A stretch of DNA of 64,000 nucleotides from Scheffersomyces stipitis CBS 6054 (lineage: Eukaryota; Ascomycota; Pichiomycetes; Serinales; Debaryomycetaceae). The notes below the pieces were generated by a model. It ran no database searches. It saw only the letters and a list, made by a program, of their open reading frames with translations, and was not told where the DNA came from. The position numbers and the translations under genes are program-made. The stretch spans positions 124,001 through 188,000 of the forward strand of contig NC_009048.1 of assembly GCF_000209165.1 (NCBI RefSeq), written 5' to 3'. Each line of letters opens with the position of its first letter. Positions within the stretch are counted from its first letter, which is position 1. Of this stretch, positions 31,862 to 43,100 are shown piece by piece.

Positions 31862-32955
31862 ATGGGTAGAGATCACACCACTAAGCAACACGCTAGATCT
31901 GGTCACAGAGAAGCTCCAAAGTCCGATAACGTCTACTTGAAGTTATTGGTCAAGTTATACTCTTTCTTGGCTCGTATGTAACAAATGAGAGAAGGATTGG
32001 AAGATGGAACATGTCCACAAATTAGCAAGAGGAAAACTCTCCAGCATGCACGGACATCACTAGTCTTTAGATTGTCGTCTGATGCTCTGGATTGAGATAG
32101 AATTTTCAGATTACCACCAAAGTTCTGTGATAGTTGAAGAAACTTGTTAAACACTGTAGAGAGTATGGATTGTGAAATGTCAACTTCGTCAGCACTTCTT
32201 CGCTAGTAGAGACACTAGCAATGAGCAGAAGTCAGAAGATGTCGAGCCGTTTCGTACGGCAAGTAACTATTCAACCCTCCAGTAAGACATAGTTGAGTAT
32301 ACATCTCTCGAATAGGTAATCTAAGGTGAAGTAGATAGTAAGGATACCAAGCTTGAGCTGGTGGTTTCAGCTACAATAAGCTCGTATCTGTCTCGTCAAT
32401 AGTAGCCCATTCTGCGAGTGCATCGGTGCCAGAAGCTCTGCTTCTGGTGCAGTGTATATTGTGCGTCTTCTGAGCAGAATCCGAACCCCGTACTAACATT
32501 TTTTAGGTCGTACCGATGCTCCATTCAACAAGGTCATCTTGAGATCTTTGTTCTTGTCCAAGATCAACAGACCTCCAGTTTCTGTCTCCAGAATCGCCCG
32601 TGCCTTGAAGCAAAAGGGTGCTGCTGACAAGACCATCGTTGTCGTTGGTACCGTCACTGCTGACTCCAGATTGTTGGACTTCCCTAAGGCTACTGTCGCT
32701 GCCTTGAGATTCACTGCTGGTGCCAAGGCCACCATCTTGAAGGCTGGTGGTGAAGTCATCACTTTGGACCAATTGGCCCTCAGAGCTCCAAAGGGTCAAA
32801 ACACCTTGATTGTCAGAGGTCCAAGAAGTGCCAGAGAAGCTGTCAGACACTTCGGTATGGGTCCTCACAAGAACAAGGCCCCAAGAATCCTCTCCAAGGG
32901 TAGAAAGTTCGAAAGAGCCAGAGGTAGAAGAAACTCTAGAGGTTTCAAGGTCTAA
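31862..32955 (+). CDS. RPL18: 60S ribosomal protein L18 (eL18), spliced
   Basis: Structural protein of the large ribosomal subunit. Exons 31862-31973 and 32507-32955 give 186 residues, the standard length. Exon 1 encodes [20 protein letters not shown] through YSFLA and the first base of an Arg codon. Exon 2 resumes RTDAPFNKV and ends RRNSRGFKV. It is almost identical in pattern to yeast Rpl18 and uses highly expressed codons (TTG, AAG, GGT, GCC). No CTG codon is used. Confidence 0.96.
31974..32506 (+). other. RPL18: RPL18 intron (533 nt) with a strong hairpin
   Basis: GTATGT donor at 31974, TACTAAC branch at 32491-32497, and TTTTTTAG acceptor ending at 32506. Inside, 32426-32436 pairs with 32440-32450 as an 11-bp stem with a 3-nt loop (two G-U pairs). 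A weaker hairpin near 32352-32385 is followed by an ANANNA-like ACAATA. It may host a snoRNA or a regulatory structure, but neither is proven. Confidence 0.9.
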
Positions 32956-33695
32956 GTGGGTTAGCCTTCTTAGCTTCTTGTCACATATTGTATTCTTTAC
33001 CTTGCCTTCTACTCGTGGATTTATATCTAATTGTATAATAAGAATATAAGGTCTTGGGTTTGCATGTTCTTCTAATAGTATTTTAATTTACGCATTATTA
33101 TTGTTATTGTTAAAGTTAGCCTGAGTAGAATATAAGTTGAATTATAAGAATGAAGATATTGAATGCTGTTCTTTGGCAGAGCACGTCAAGTGTATGTAAT
33201 TTAAAAGTGAAAACCAAAGTCGGTAAATATGGATACTCAAGTTCTTCCACCTTAATCAAGTGTCTCTTCTGTATACTCTAGATTCAAATCTATACAATAG
33301 ACTATGCTCTATTTGGCTTCTAGGATCTCTATATCTCTGTCTCTACTTTACTTTTCATTATCCATTCTCACTCTCTTTCTAATTTGGTTGCACTCTGCAC
33401 AGATCTGAACTCGGCCTTTATCGTTATCAAAACCATCTACTGCACACAACTTTTATAAGTAGATTTGGAGCTGTTCTGAATCATCACAGCTTCGCAGAAC
33501 ACCACACTTGCAAAACCCACTCCCGACTTGATAGAGGAGGTTAATTCGTTACTTTTCAGTTCGTAACTCCTATGCCTTACTGGAGCATCATCTATTTGTC
33601 ACATCGGTTCTACAAATAGTCGATTCTAGTCTTATCTAATATATCTAATCATACCTATTCACGTAGCTTTCAAATACAATTAACTATTCATACCA
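32956..33695. other. Intergenic region upstream of the F-box-like gene
   Basis: 740 bases of AT- and CT-rich sequence with pyrimidine tracts at about 33330-33390. No gene or strong motif is seen. Confidence 0.5.
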
Positions 33696-35651
33696 ATGTC
33701 ATTGTCATTCGACCAGTACCTCAACGACTTGCGCAATACGCCAATCAAACACAAGCCGATACTATCGTTTCTTGGTTTCCCCACAGAGATTATCAACCTC
33801 ATCATATACCACTTCACAGAAGGAGAGTTTAATCTCAACTTTTCCCCACTATCCAAATCGGAAGGAAACAATCCCGATTACACTTTAACATTAAACCACA
33901 TTCGTTGTGGTCACAAGATATACTCTGATCTACTTGCACTTTCTTCCACATGCTCCTATCTTCGAATCTACTTGGGTCCGTCCCTCTTTAAAAATGTGAG
34001 TCTCATCCGAGAGAACCAAGTAGATGCCATCATGGCTGCGCCAAAATCCTCGGAATTGTTCTCGGACAAAAGATCCATACACAGACAGTTCGTCAAGGAG
34101 ATGGTAGAAGTCAACTTCGGCTGTTGCTCTTTAGGCGAGCTTGCTAGATCTGGCTTCCGCAAAGGTGTGTTCGGTGATATAAACTACAGAAGCCGGTTTC
34201 AGACCGAGATCGCACTCACCAATTTTGTCACTTATTTAGAGTGCGACAACTGGACTCTACAGAATAGAGTCCTCGCCTACTTCCCCAATTTGAAGGCAAT
34301 AAAGGTGTTGGATACTGCGTTCCCCGGGGAATGCTGTGAAGAAAGGGTACATCATCCACTTTCACCTGCGATTAATGCTCTTGCTGTAGACCCCGTGCAA
34401 GTTCTAACTGAAGCTACAAAGGAACTAGAACGTGAGCAGAATACAGAGCTGGCGAAATCGTTCCGTGACTTGAAATACTTGCATTTCTTGTCTGTGCATG
34501 CTAATACGTTAACTTTCGTAAAGGGTCTATCCACTGTAGTTTCACGTGTAAAGAGACTTGATTTGGTGGTTGAATTGGCTCAGATCACAAGACAGAATGG
34601 TATAGGTCGTCTTAGGCACTGTTTTTTGGGCAACGATTACGAATTGGAGGAACTCAATCTTTTCATAGATTGCCCCTATGCCTTGATCTATGAAAACATA
34701 CTCTGTCTTCTCAGTGAAATCAGCTCCAGTTGCCCTAAGCTTGCTGGTTTAGCGATAAGGAAAACCCGTAGAAACGTCAACAATGATGAAGTCGAAATGT
34801 ATGTCAGTAATGAAGGCTACAGTGGTATTAAATTTGTTCGTGTCCTAAGCAACATGCATAACTTACAGAATCTCACCGTCGACCTCCAGATGTTGGGAGC
34901 TTTGGCATTTCCTGAAAATGTAATAATGCTAAATCCTGCTTATCGCGAGTTCAATTCGAAAAGATCACACGCAGTCAGATGTTTGACAATCATAGATGCA
35001 TCTATGACTACTCCAAAATTGCCCCACAAACTACGTAATATCACGGCATTTTTGGTTCAGTCATTAAATATTAACGAATTGGCCTTTCTGTATGGTGAAG
35101 TTATAGAACAGGCTCATGTTCTAGCCCTCGACGTGGTAACAAACCTTGTGGAGTTCTTGACTACACCTTATAGTACTGTCAAATACTACCAAGGTGTTGA
35201 GCGAGTATCGACAGAAAAGTGCTGGTCAGTTTCCGACGATACCATGCGAAGAGAATACTACGATATGTCCATAATGGATTTGTTGAAGATTACTACCAGA
35301 CCAGGCAACCTTTACTATCTGAAGCTCAAGGTAACATCTGCAAGTCTTTCGGGAAGGATTGCCTTCAATTCCCCAAGATATAGAGTCAGAGAATCCTATA
35401 ATGTCAGTTATCCAATGGTAACACTACGAAATTATTTGCAGAGTTTACCATTTCCCCCAGCTGATCCAGATCTGCGTTTCTTTTCGTCGCCTGAAATGGA
35501 AGATCTTATTGTACAACCACAGTATAAGAGCACCACAGACGAATGCAGGGGATACGGCAGCAGTAGGGCATTCTGGAGTCTGGAGACTTCTCTTTCAGAA
35601 CTTGAACAGTATTGCCTCACCCCGAAGAAAGCTAGCCAACTCTGGCAGTGA
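33696..35651 (+). CDS. F-box-like protein of unknown target
   Basis: 651 residues, not recognised beyond its N-terminus. Residues about 22-42 (PILSFLGFPTEIINLIIYHF) fit the start of an F-box (LxxLPxEIxxxIxxxL), and LLALSSTCSYLR at about 82-93 fits its later half. The rest may be an irregular leucine-rich or solenoid fold, with patches such as LEELNLFIDCP and LQNLTVDLQMLG. No membrane segments. If real, it would recruit substrates to an SCF ubiquitin ligase through Skp1. F-box proteins with diverged C-terminal regions are common in this clade. Confidence 0.6.
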   Translation: MSLSFDQYLNDLRNTPIKHKPILSFLGFPTEIINLIIYHFTEGEFNLNFSPLSKSEGNNPDYTLTLNHIRCGHKIYSDLLALSSTCSYLRIYLGPSLFKNVSLIRENQVDAIMAAPKSSELFSDKRSIHRQFVKEMVEVNFGCCSLGELARSGFRKGVFGDINYRSRFQTEIALTNFVTYLECDNWTLQNRVLAYFPNLKAIKVLDTAFPGECCEERVHHPLSPAINALAVDPVQVLTEATKELEREQNTELAKSFRDLKYLHFLSVHANTLTFVKGLSTVVSRVKRLDLVVELAQITRQNGIGRLRHCFLGNDYELEELNLFIDCPYALIYENILCLLSEISSSCPKLAGLAIRKTRRNVNNDEVEMYVSNEGYSGIKFVRVLSNMHNLQNLTVDLQMLGALAFPENVIMLNPAYREFNSKRSHAVRCLTIIDASMTTPKLPHKLRNITAFLVQSLNINELAFLYGEVIEQAHVLALDVVTNLVEFLTTPYSTVKYYQGVERVSTEKCWSVSDDTMRREYYDMSIMDLLKITTRPGNLYYLKLKVTSASLSGRIAFNSPRYRVRESYNVSYPMVTLRNYLQSLPFPPADPDLRFFSSPEMEDLIVQPQYKSTTDECRGYGSSRAFWSLETSLSELEQYCLTPKKASQLWQ

Positions 35652-36061
35652 TTTACCAAGGATCCACTAGTATCTAGAAGGAATAAAAGCAGTTTTTAGC
35701 AGATGATATATACAGAAGCTTAATAACATCACTAGAACATGACATTAGGGATCAATATGTAGAGATCTCAAAGCATCAGGCTGAACAAGTCTGTGCATTT
35801 TGCAACTATTTTGATCACATGACCATGCTGCAACTTTTGTCCCAAATCTCTCAGGTTTGAGTTGGAATAATCGGTCACCTGACTGTGACTGCTATTTCTC
35901 AACGAGTATTTACTCACGTGATTATACAAACACTCCTCCTGTCTGCACTCCTGCACTTTTACGCTGAGAAAAATTTATCAATGAAAAACTTGTATGAATG
36001 TATTCAAATTTGAAAGCTTCTTCTAGTTCTTCACCATATACATTAATTAAGCAAAGACAAA
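35652..36061. promoter_or_regulatory. RPS19: RPS19 upstream region with CACGTG and TTAGGG
   Basis: TTAGGG at 35745-35750 and TCACGTGAT with CACGTG at 35915-35920 repeat the RPL18 promoter grammar. The CACGTG lies about 145 bases before the start codon. Confidence 0.65.
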
Positions 36062-36942
36062 ATGCCAGGTGTTTCCGTCAGGTAAGTCTATATGAACAGT
36101 AGAAAGAGAACAGGGTTGTCTTTACTAGAGCTGTCGTGGTGGATGGTGAGAGTATCTGTCGATTCTCTCAGAATGAAAATGAACAGTGAAAAATTCCATA
36201 AGTAACGATGAGTTACAAATAACGAACAGAAATGATATAATAATTGTGATGATAATAATGATGATTAACGAGGATATAAAAACAACTAATGACAATCAAA
36301 CACATGGAAGTCTTCCACCTACTTGAAAATTCTGGAACTACTTTTGTAAGCACTATATTAGAGCAGAATCTTTTCAGTTTACTGAACTGAGGATACTTAA
36401 TTTATGGCTTTGGAGACCGTTTCTAAGACATCTTGTTGTGAAGTTCATTCATATTTCACCCATCTGCCATCATCTAGTCAAAGCTTTCTGACAACTTTTT
36501 GAACATTATACTAACATCGTAATATAGAGACGTTCCAGCTCAAGAATTCATCAACGCTTACGCTCAATTCTTGCAAAGACAAGGTAAGTTGGAAGTTCCA
36601 GGTTACGTTGACATTGTCAAGACTTCTGCCGGTAATGAATTGCCACCACAAGAAGCCGAAACTTGGTTCTACAAGAGAGCCGCTTCTGTTGCTAGACACA
36701 TCTACTTGAGAAAGCAAGTTGGTGTCGGTGCCTTGAACAAGTTGTACGGTGGTGCTATCAACAGAGGTTTCAGACCACACAAGCACGTTGACGCTTCTGG
36801 TTCCATCAACAGAAAGGTTGTCCAAGCTTTGCAAAAGATTGGCGTCTTAGAAATCTCTCCAAAGGGTGGTAGAAGAATCTCTGAAAACGGTCAAAGAGAT
36901 TTGGATCGTATCGCCGCTCAAACCTTGGAAGATGACGAATAA
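36062..36942 (+). CDS. RPS19: 40S ribosomal protein S19 (eS19), spliced
   Basis: Small-subunit ribosomal protein needed for 18S rRNA maturation. Exons 36062-36081 and 36528-36942 give 144 residues, the family length. Exon 1 encodes MPGVSV and part of an Arg. Exon 2 begins DVPAQEFINAYAQFLQRQGK. The core WFYKRAASVARHIYLRKQVGVG and the C-terminal GGRRISENGQRDLDRIA are diagnostic. Codon use is strongly biased toward highly expressed codons. Confidence 0.96.
36082..36527 (+). other. RPS19: RPS19 intron (446 nt)
   Basis: GTAAGT donor at 36082, TACTAAC branch at 36509-36515, and AATATAG acceptor ending at 36527. It contains GTGATGA (36246-36252) and CTGA (36382-36385 and 36387-36390), which resemble C and D boxes, but the spacing (about 140 nt) is long for a C/D snoRNA. 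Confidence 0.93.
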
Positions 36943-37196
36943 ATTATTTAGCATGGTTTTAATGGTGTTGTAAAATATACATATAAATAATATTAATTCA
37001 GGGCGTAACGCTTGTGTTGCACAATAAATGTTAACATAGAATCAAATCTTGTAATATAAATCATATAATTGCACAATGATTCCCTAATGGGAAGCTGCAA
37101 TGGAAAGTATCATCTCCTTGAAGCTTGCTGTAGATTTTCATTAATTGCCTAGATATGCTTTGTTGAGCTAACTCTACTATATTCCTAACACTACTA

Positions 37197-40100
37197 TCAT
37201 TCTCGGTCATGTAACTTCAAGACTTTTGCCGCAATATCTTGACTCTCCTTTTCTCTCAAAAGACTGTCAGCATTGATTTCTAGTCCTATCCAGCTTAGAG
37301 CAGTCTGATGTGGCAAGTTATCGATCCACTTGTGGTATGCAGCAACGACAATGCCTTCTGGTGGCTCTAATTTCTCCTTTGTAGATTCTGTTAAGCTATT
37401 TTGGATCAAGTTAAAATCTTGATTGAAAGCTTCAACTCTGAATAAGGTAGAAGCTAAGTCAGTCACATATTTCAAGTCTTCAGCATTATCAATCTTACCA
37501 CCGTAAGTAATCTCTCCAACAATATATGCAATCTTTTTCCATGGTATCAATTCTGGTGATACATTTGTCTTGCCCTCAAACTGTTCGAACTGATTTGAGA
37601 TTATCGCAAACGCTGAATCAAAATCAGAATCATTGACGCCATATTTCTTCTTAAACGATATTGGAGCGTATTGAAGTCTGAGTTGAAGGATCGAATGGAA
37701 CCATGCTAAAAGGAAAGATACCCTCAAGAATTCTGTAGGATGACTCTTGGTCTTTTCTTGAGGAATCAATGAAAACGTTTCAAGCATAATACTTCTCAAT
37801 GTAGGCTGATTCTCATAAATCAACACCTTGGATTCTGAAATCAAAGATACTGGCACTTCAGAAGAAATATTGCACGTCAAGAAAAGTCTGAAACTTGGAA
37901 TAGGGAGTAAACCTTCAAGTCTCTTTTCAAGTTGGCTTAACCACTGAGGTGACATCTGAATGTTCTGGATAACTATCCAGTTGCCGGCCTTAGCAGCAGC
38001 AGAGATCTCCTTATTGGCCATTTCAATACCTTCTTTGGATCCCATAGAAATAATCTGCGTAGACCTGTTTAGATTGTCTGCAGCCATTTCAATCTTATAT
38101 GTTGCATCATAACCATCAGGAGAAGCTATGATAATAGGACCAGTAGTCTCTTTCAGTGCCCAATGATTCAATTCGTAAGAGGAATTGTAATCGATATTAC
38201 CTGTTATTTCCTTTGTAAAGTCGCTAGCAGCACCGAAAAATGAAGTACCTCTTTCTGTTAAAGAATATAACTTCCAAAACAATGAGAGTTTCTGAATAGT
38301 CTCATTGTCTGCATTTTCTTTGGTTATCAACTCTATATCAAGCGACTTTTCATTTGAGAATCTGGCAAAACAGGACAATAATATTTCCTTAATGTCATTC
38401 ACCTTATTCTCGCTTGTAAGTAATTTCAACGTAGACAAGAAAGCATCGCCAAAATGATTACCGATCTCAAGCGAATAAAAATTGTATCCTAAACATAATG
38501 CAAACGTTACTTTGTCGGATTCAACTAAAGAAACCGAAAACGAAGCGAAAAACTCTTTGTAAATAAACGAGACAAACTCTGAAATTTCCAAATTTTTTCC
38601 TCTTGACTTCAAGAGCTCTGAAAAGGTGAAGATGAAGTTCCTTAATGAAAAGCTGTAGATGCTGTTCAACTCTCTGAGCTTCTCCAAGATAGTGAAAACT
38701 CCAGATACATGCTTGGAGACAACTTGGAATTTGTTCCTAAATGAATCCACATATTCCATGACTTCAGCCGAGTCCTTTAACTTTTCATCTATTTCTTTGG
38801 CCCCTTTCTTTAATGTCTCTAAGGTGTTGACTACATCGTCATTTTCCAATATGTTCCCTGAACTTTGACTTAAGGAATGAAGCAATTCTTCTTCTAACGA
38901 GTGCAAACGTACCTCGTACTCTCCCTGTAAAATTACCAACTCTGATCTCTTCTTGTCGATGTCCGGTTGGGTTTCTCTCAAGTAGATATCAAGTATCTTA
39001 TTCTCGAGACTGGCTGTGGTGATTGAAAAGTTCACAATTGTAGTTCTGGCACTAACAAATGGAGATAAGTGCATAGATGGGTCCTTTGAATGAAGGTACA
39101 ATTTGAAATTGGCAGAAAAGTCTAACAATTGCTCTCCAAGACGAATCAATTGCCTTCCACCGTTACGCTGAATTTCCTTCTTGAGTATGGAATTCAACAA
39201 TGGATCGTAATACTCTGCGTCTTCAATGATTATACTTCCACCAAATCTCAAAGCATTTTCAACCTGCTTTATATAACCTTCATTTAGGAAACTGGTTACA
39301 GTCACACTGTGTGATGTCAGAGACTTTACCAAAATATTAAGAACGCTGGAAGTAGGATCAATTATGAGGGGGAACTCACAAGAGTTCAAAATGGTGAAGT
39401 TCTCAATAGTAGTGGTATCATGACTAAGACCAAAGCTCTCCCATTGGTGGATTTGACTGCTTGTTGTAAGATAACTTGAGACGGTAAGTGTATCATCAAA
39501 GAGAATTCCAGATGACGCAAGCTTATCTTTCCAATTCTTCACCAATTCATATCTGCTTCTTTCATCGTAAACTCCAGAATAAACGAGAAATGCTGACGCC
39601 AAAATTGAATCACCAATAAGGCTCTTTCTTCTTTCTCCAAACTTCAAAATACTATTCTTCCATCTTCCTCTTTCGTTCGTCAAATCGTCAATCAACTTCA
39701 TACTTCTCTCAACTTTCAGTTCAACCCGCTTCATTTCCAGCTTGATATTCTCAGCATCCCTGATCAAGGAACTGTATGCTTCTTTGTACTGTTCAATACT
39801 CTCTTCCAATTCATTTATCATTTGATCAATTGCAATTAACTGAGCTCTAGTCTTGGTTGTTTGTCTTTCTAATGTCTTAACTTCTTCCCTAAGTGGACCA
39901 ATATTTTGTAATATCTTGGAGTATGTAAGCTGAGCTTCTACCCATTGGAGCAAAGGTCCGCAAGCTTTACTGGCTCGGTATACGGCTTCGTAATTATAGT
40001 CTTCTCTCGAGAGATAAACTTGTTCCATATACTCTCTCAATTCAGAACTCAATTGTTCTTCGCTATCGAAAGAAACAATATTGGCTATGAAATCATCTTT

Positions 40101-43100
40101 ACGAACTACCAATTGAACATCTCTCCAACTTGAAACTTGATACCCAATGAGGATGCAGACGGATTCCATTGTCAATTTGACAGCAGCTGGAGGGTTTGCC
40201 ATACTTCTTATTTCTGTCAAATGTTGTTTTTTGATATTCTGGACTCCTCTTCTAGCCTCCAACACTGCTGGTTCGGCAATTTCCAAGTCCTTCAAAACTG
40301 AAGTTCTACGCTTTTCAATCTCAATTTCTTGCTTTCCAAGTTCTTCTTGAGTTGCAATCGAAAATTCATGCTTTCTCTCTGCTTCGTTCTGCTCAATCAA
40401 CATTTTGTTCAAGATAGCTTTTGCTTGCTGATCCTTCTCCTTTAATGATTCTTGCTTCTTTGTCAAATCAGCCTTTAAGGTATTAACTTCCAAGACTGTT
40501 TCTCTTAGTTTGTCCAAGCCTGTGCTAATATGTCTCTGGTTTTCTTCCAATTCATCTTGCTTCTTTTCAAAGATCTTGATAAAGCTGTGAATAAAGGAAA
40601 TGAATCGACTAGGAGTTCGTCCAACATCAATGCTTAATGAGCTATTGATTGTATATCTATGGATATATACCAACGTATCAATAGCAATATCTCTGAACCC
40701 TATGATTTCCTTGCTCACAAAAGGTTCCATAGTAGAAGGGATCACATAGTTGGACATATCAAGCGGAACGCTCTCCAACAATTTAGAACTAATCTCGCAC
40801 AAAGAAGTTTCAGACCAATCCCCCATCCAACTGAGAACACATCTGTTAAATAGGGCTGGTGAAGAAATGACAGAAGAGCTACTTGTACTCCTGGTATCAC
40901 TGATAGCGAATACAACATGCAAATTTAATGAAACTTGCTGAGTAAACCAGTCGTACAACTCCTCGTTAGAATCTAAAAGTAGCCCTTGAGATTGTGCCTG
41001 TTCCATACAAATTGCCATCAAATTTGTGTATTGCTCCTCTTCGAATAAACCAGGAATCTCGGCATTGGCTAATAATGTATTCATTCTTTCTACGAAGGAA
41101 GTCTCCATGATACTAGATTCTTCAATAATGAAACAAATCTTTTCTCCTTGGGCACATCTTAAAAGAATGTCTCTCAATTGCGAATCGAAGTCATCAATTC
41201 CATAGTTTCTGTTGACAGCTAATTGTACCAAACTTAAACCATTCATCCACGAAACAAATCTGGCAAGAGTAGTTTTACCACTGGTGCTAGGACCTACTAA
41301 AATCATGTGGCCCTGAGGTTGGCGTAAGACACGGTCAATCCTTAGGGCGTGATCCAACAAATCTTGATATAACACTAGATCAACTTCAACTTCTTCTTCG
41401 CTGAAAACTCTCAATCTTTCGGAAACAAATTTTGAAAGTTCAATCTCATCAACTGGCTCATAAGTCAGAGTCAACCAGTTCGAATAAAGGATGGGCTCTT
41501 TTAGGACAGTCTCAAGATCGACGTTGGGAAAATGAATAGATGAAACTGTTCTAAGCGTTTCCTTTGTCCAATTCTTCTCCCATTCATTCACAAGTCTGTC
41601 GTAAAACAAGCGCATACCCTCATGGTACCACAATCGAACAAGTGATTGCATGCTGGTGTACTCATAGGATTTTAATGCTTCAAGTATTCCTCTAGTCCAT
41701 CTAGTCAACTCACGAGGTGAGTAGATGTAGTGATCTTGGATATTGCTATTGAGATTCACTTTTGTTTCAAGATATACATCAATCATTGCATTCGTAAGTT
41801 CTTTGGAGAACCCTCTAAGGTCTGGAGCAAACTTCAAAATTGACAGAATAAAGGTATGGTAGATCTGATACAATGAAGTTTTTCCTGGATAATCAACCAT
41901 TACCACACTAGCATGGCGTAAGAATCTATCACTAAGAATATTTCTTCCTGGATCAGTTGGTGGATTGCAGGCTCCAACAAATTGAATATTGGATAGAGAA
42001 ATCCATTGTTTATCTTTGGATCTCCAAAATCCATTGTGCTCAATCATCTGTCGAAGTAACGAAATCACCTTTTGGGTTCCGTACTTGTCTTTTGCTGGTA
42101 AGTTGATTTCGTCGCAGAATACTACAACCCACTTACCCAGAATTTTGGGCGACAATTCAATACCCAAATTGGTCTTCTTGAACTCACAAAATTGTTGAAG
42201 CGATTGCAACAATGACTTGGGAGAAGTTTCTTTCGAAAAGTTTAAGGAAATTACTTCCATATTTGGTGACTTCCGCAAGGCTCCAAGTAAGGTCATGGTC
42301 TTTCCGGAGCCAGGCGGACCGCAAAGTACCAAAGGGTTGTGTTCCCTCAAAATAGAGTAGATTAACGACTCATGTTTGTGAGTATCAGATGTAGGAACAA
42401 CTGTACTAGCATTGACTACTTGGTGAGGTTCCAAATCAATTGCATCTACTTTCGAACTCCAGTTTCTCCAGTCGATTTCTGGTAAGGAAATATCATAATC
42501 TAGATAACTTCCGCTGGCTACTGGTTCTAAATTCGAGAAGCATTCCAATCTCGCAATTGCTGCTGAAAAACTTTCACGATCTTCAGTGCAACAATCACCT
42601 ACAAATGCCCATATAGTTGATAAGATCAAAGCCTTGAGAACGTATCTTTGCATTTCGTCAATTGTGGTGGTATCGAACTGCTGACATTCGAGATAGCGAC
42701 GGAAATAAGATTTGAGTAGAGTCAGTAAAGATTGAACACTTCTTTGTAACGAAAAGCTCATTACGTGAGCATATCTTTGAGACTCTTCCAAAATACTCGT
42801 GAGCATCTGAGGGCTTATAATGGATTCGAGAAAGCAGACTAGCTTTTCTTGTAATTCCATTACGGGTTTCTTGGTCGACAATACTTCCTCATCCGATGAA
42901 ATTGTCTCCGAGAGGTTGTGGATAATCTTCTTGATTAAGGACTCTTGCGAAACAACAGATGAGTCGAACCATATCATTCCACAACGACTGACAGTCGCCA
43001 AAGTTGCATTCTGCAATGAATCGACTTCAAAGACTAATCTAACATTTGGAGGCAATGTGATTCTTTCACCATTTGGCAATGTGAGTACTTTATTGTCATC

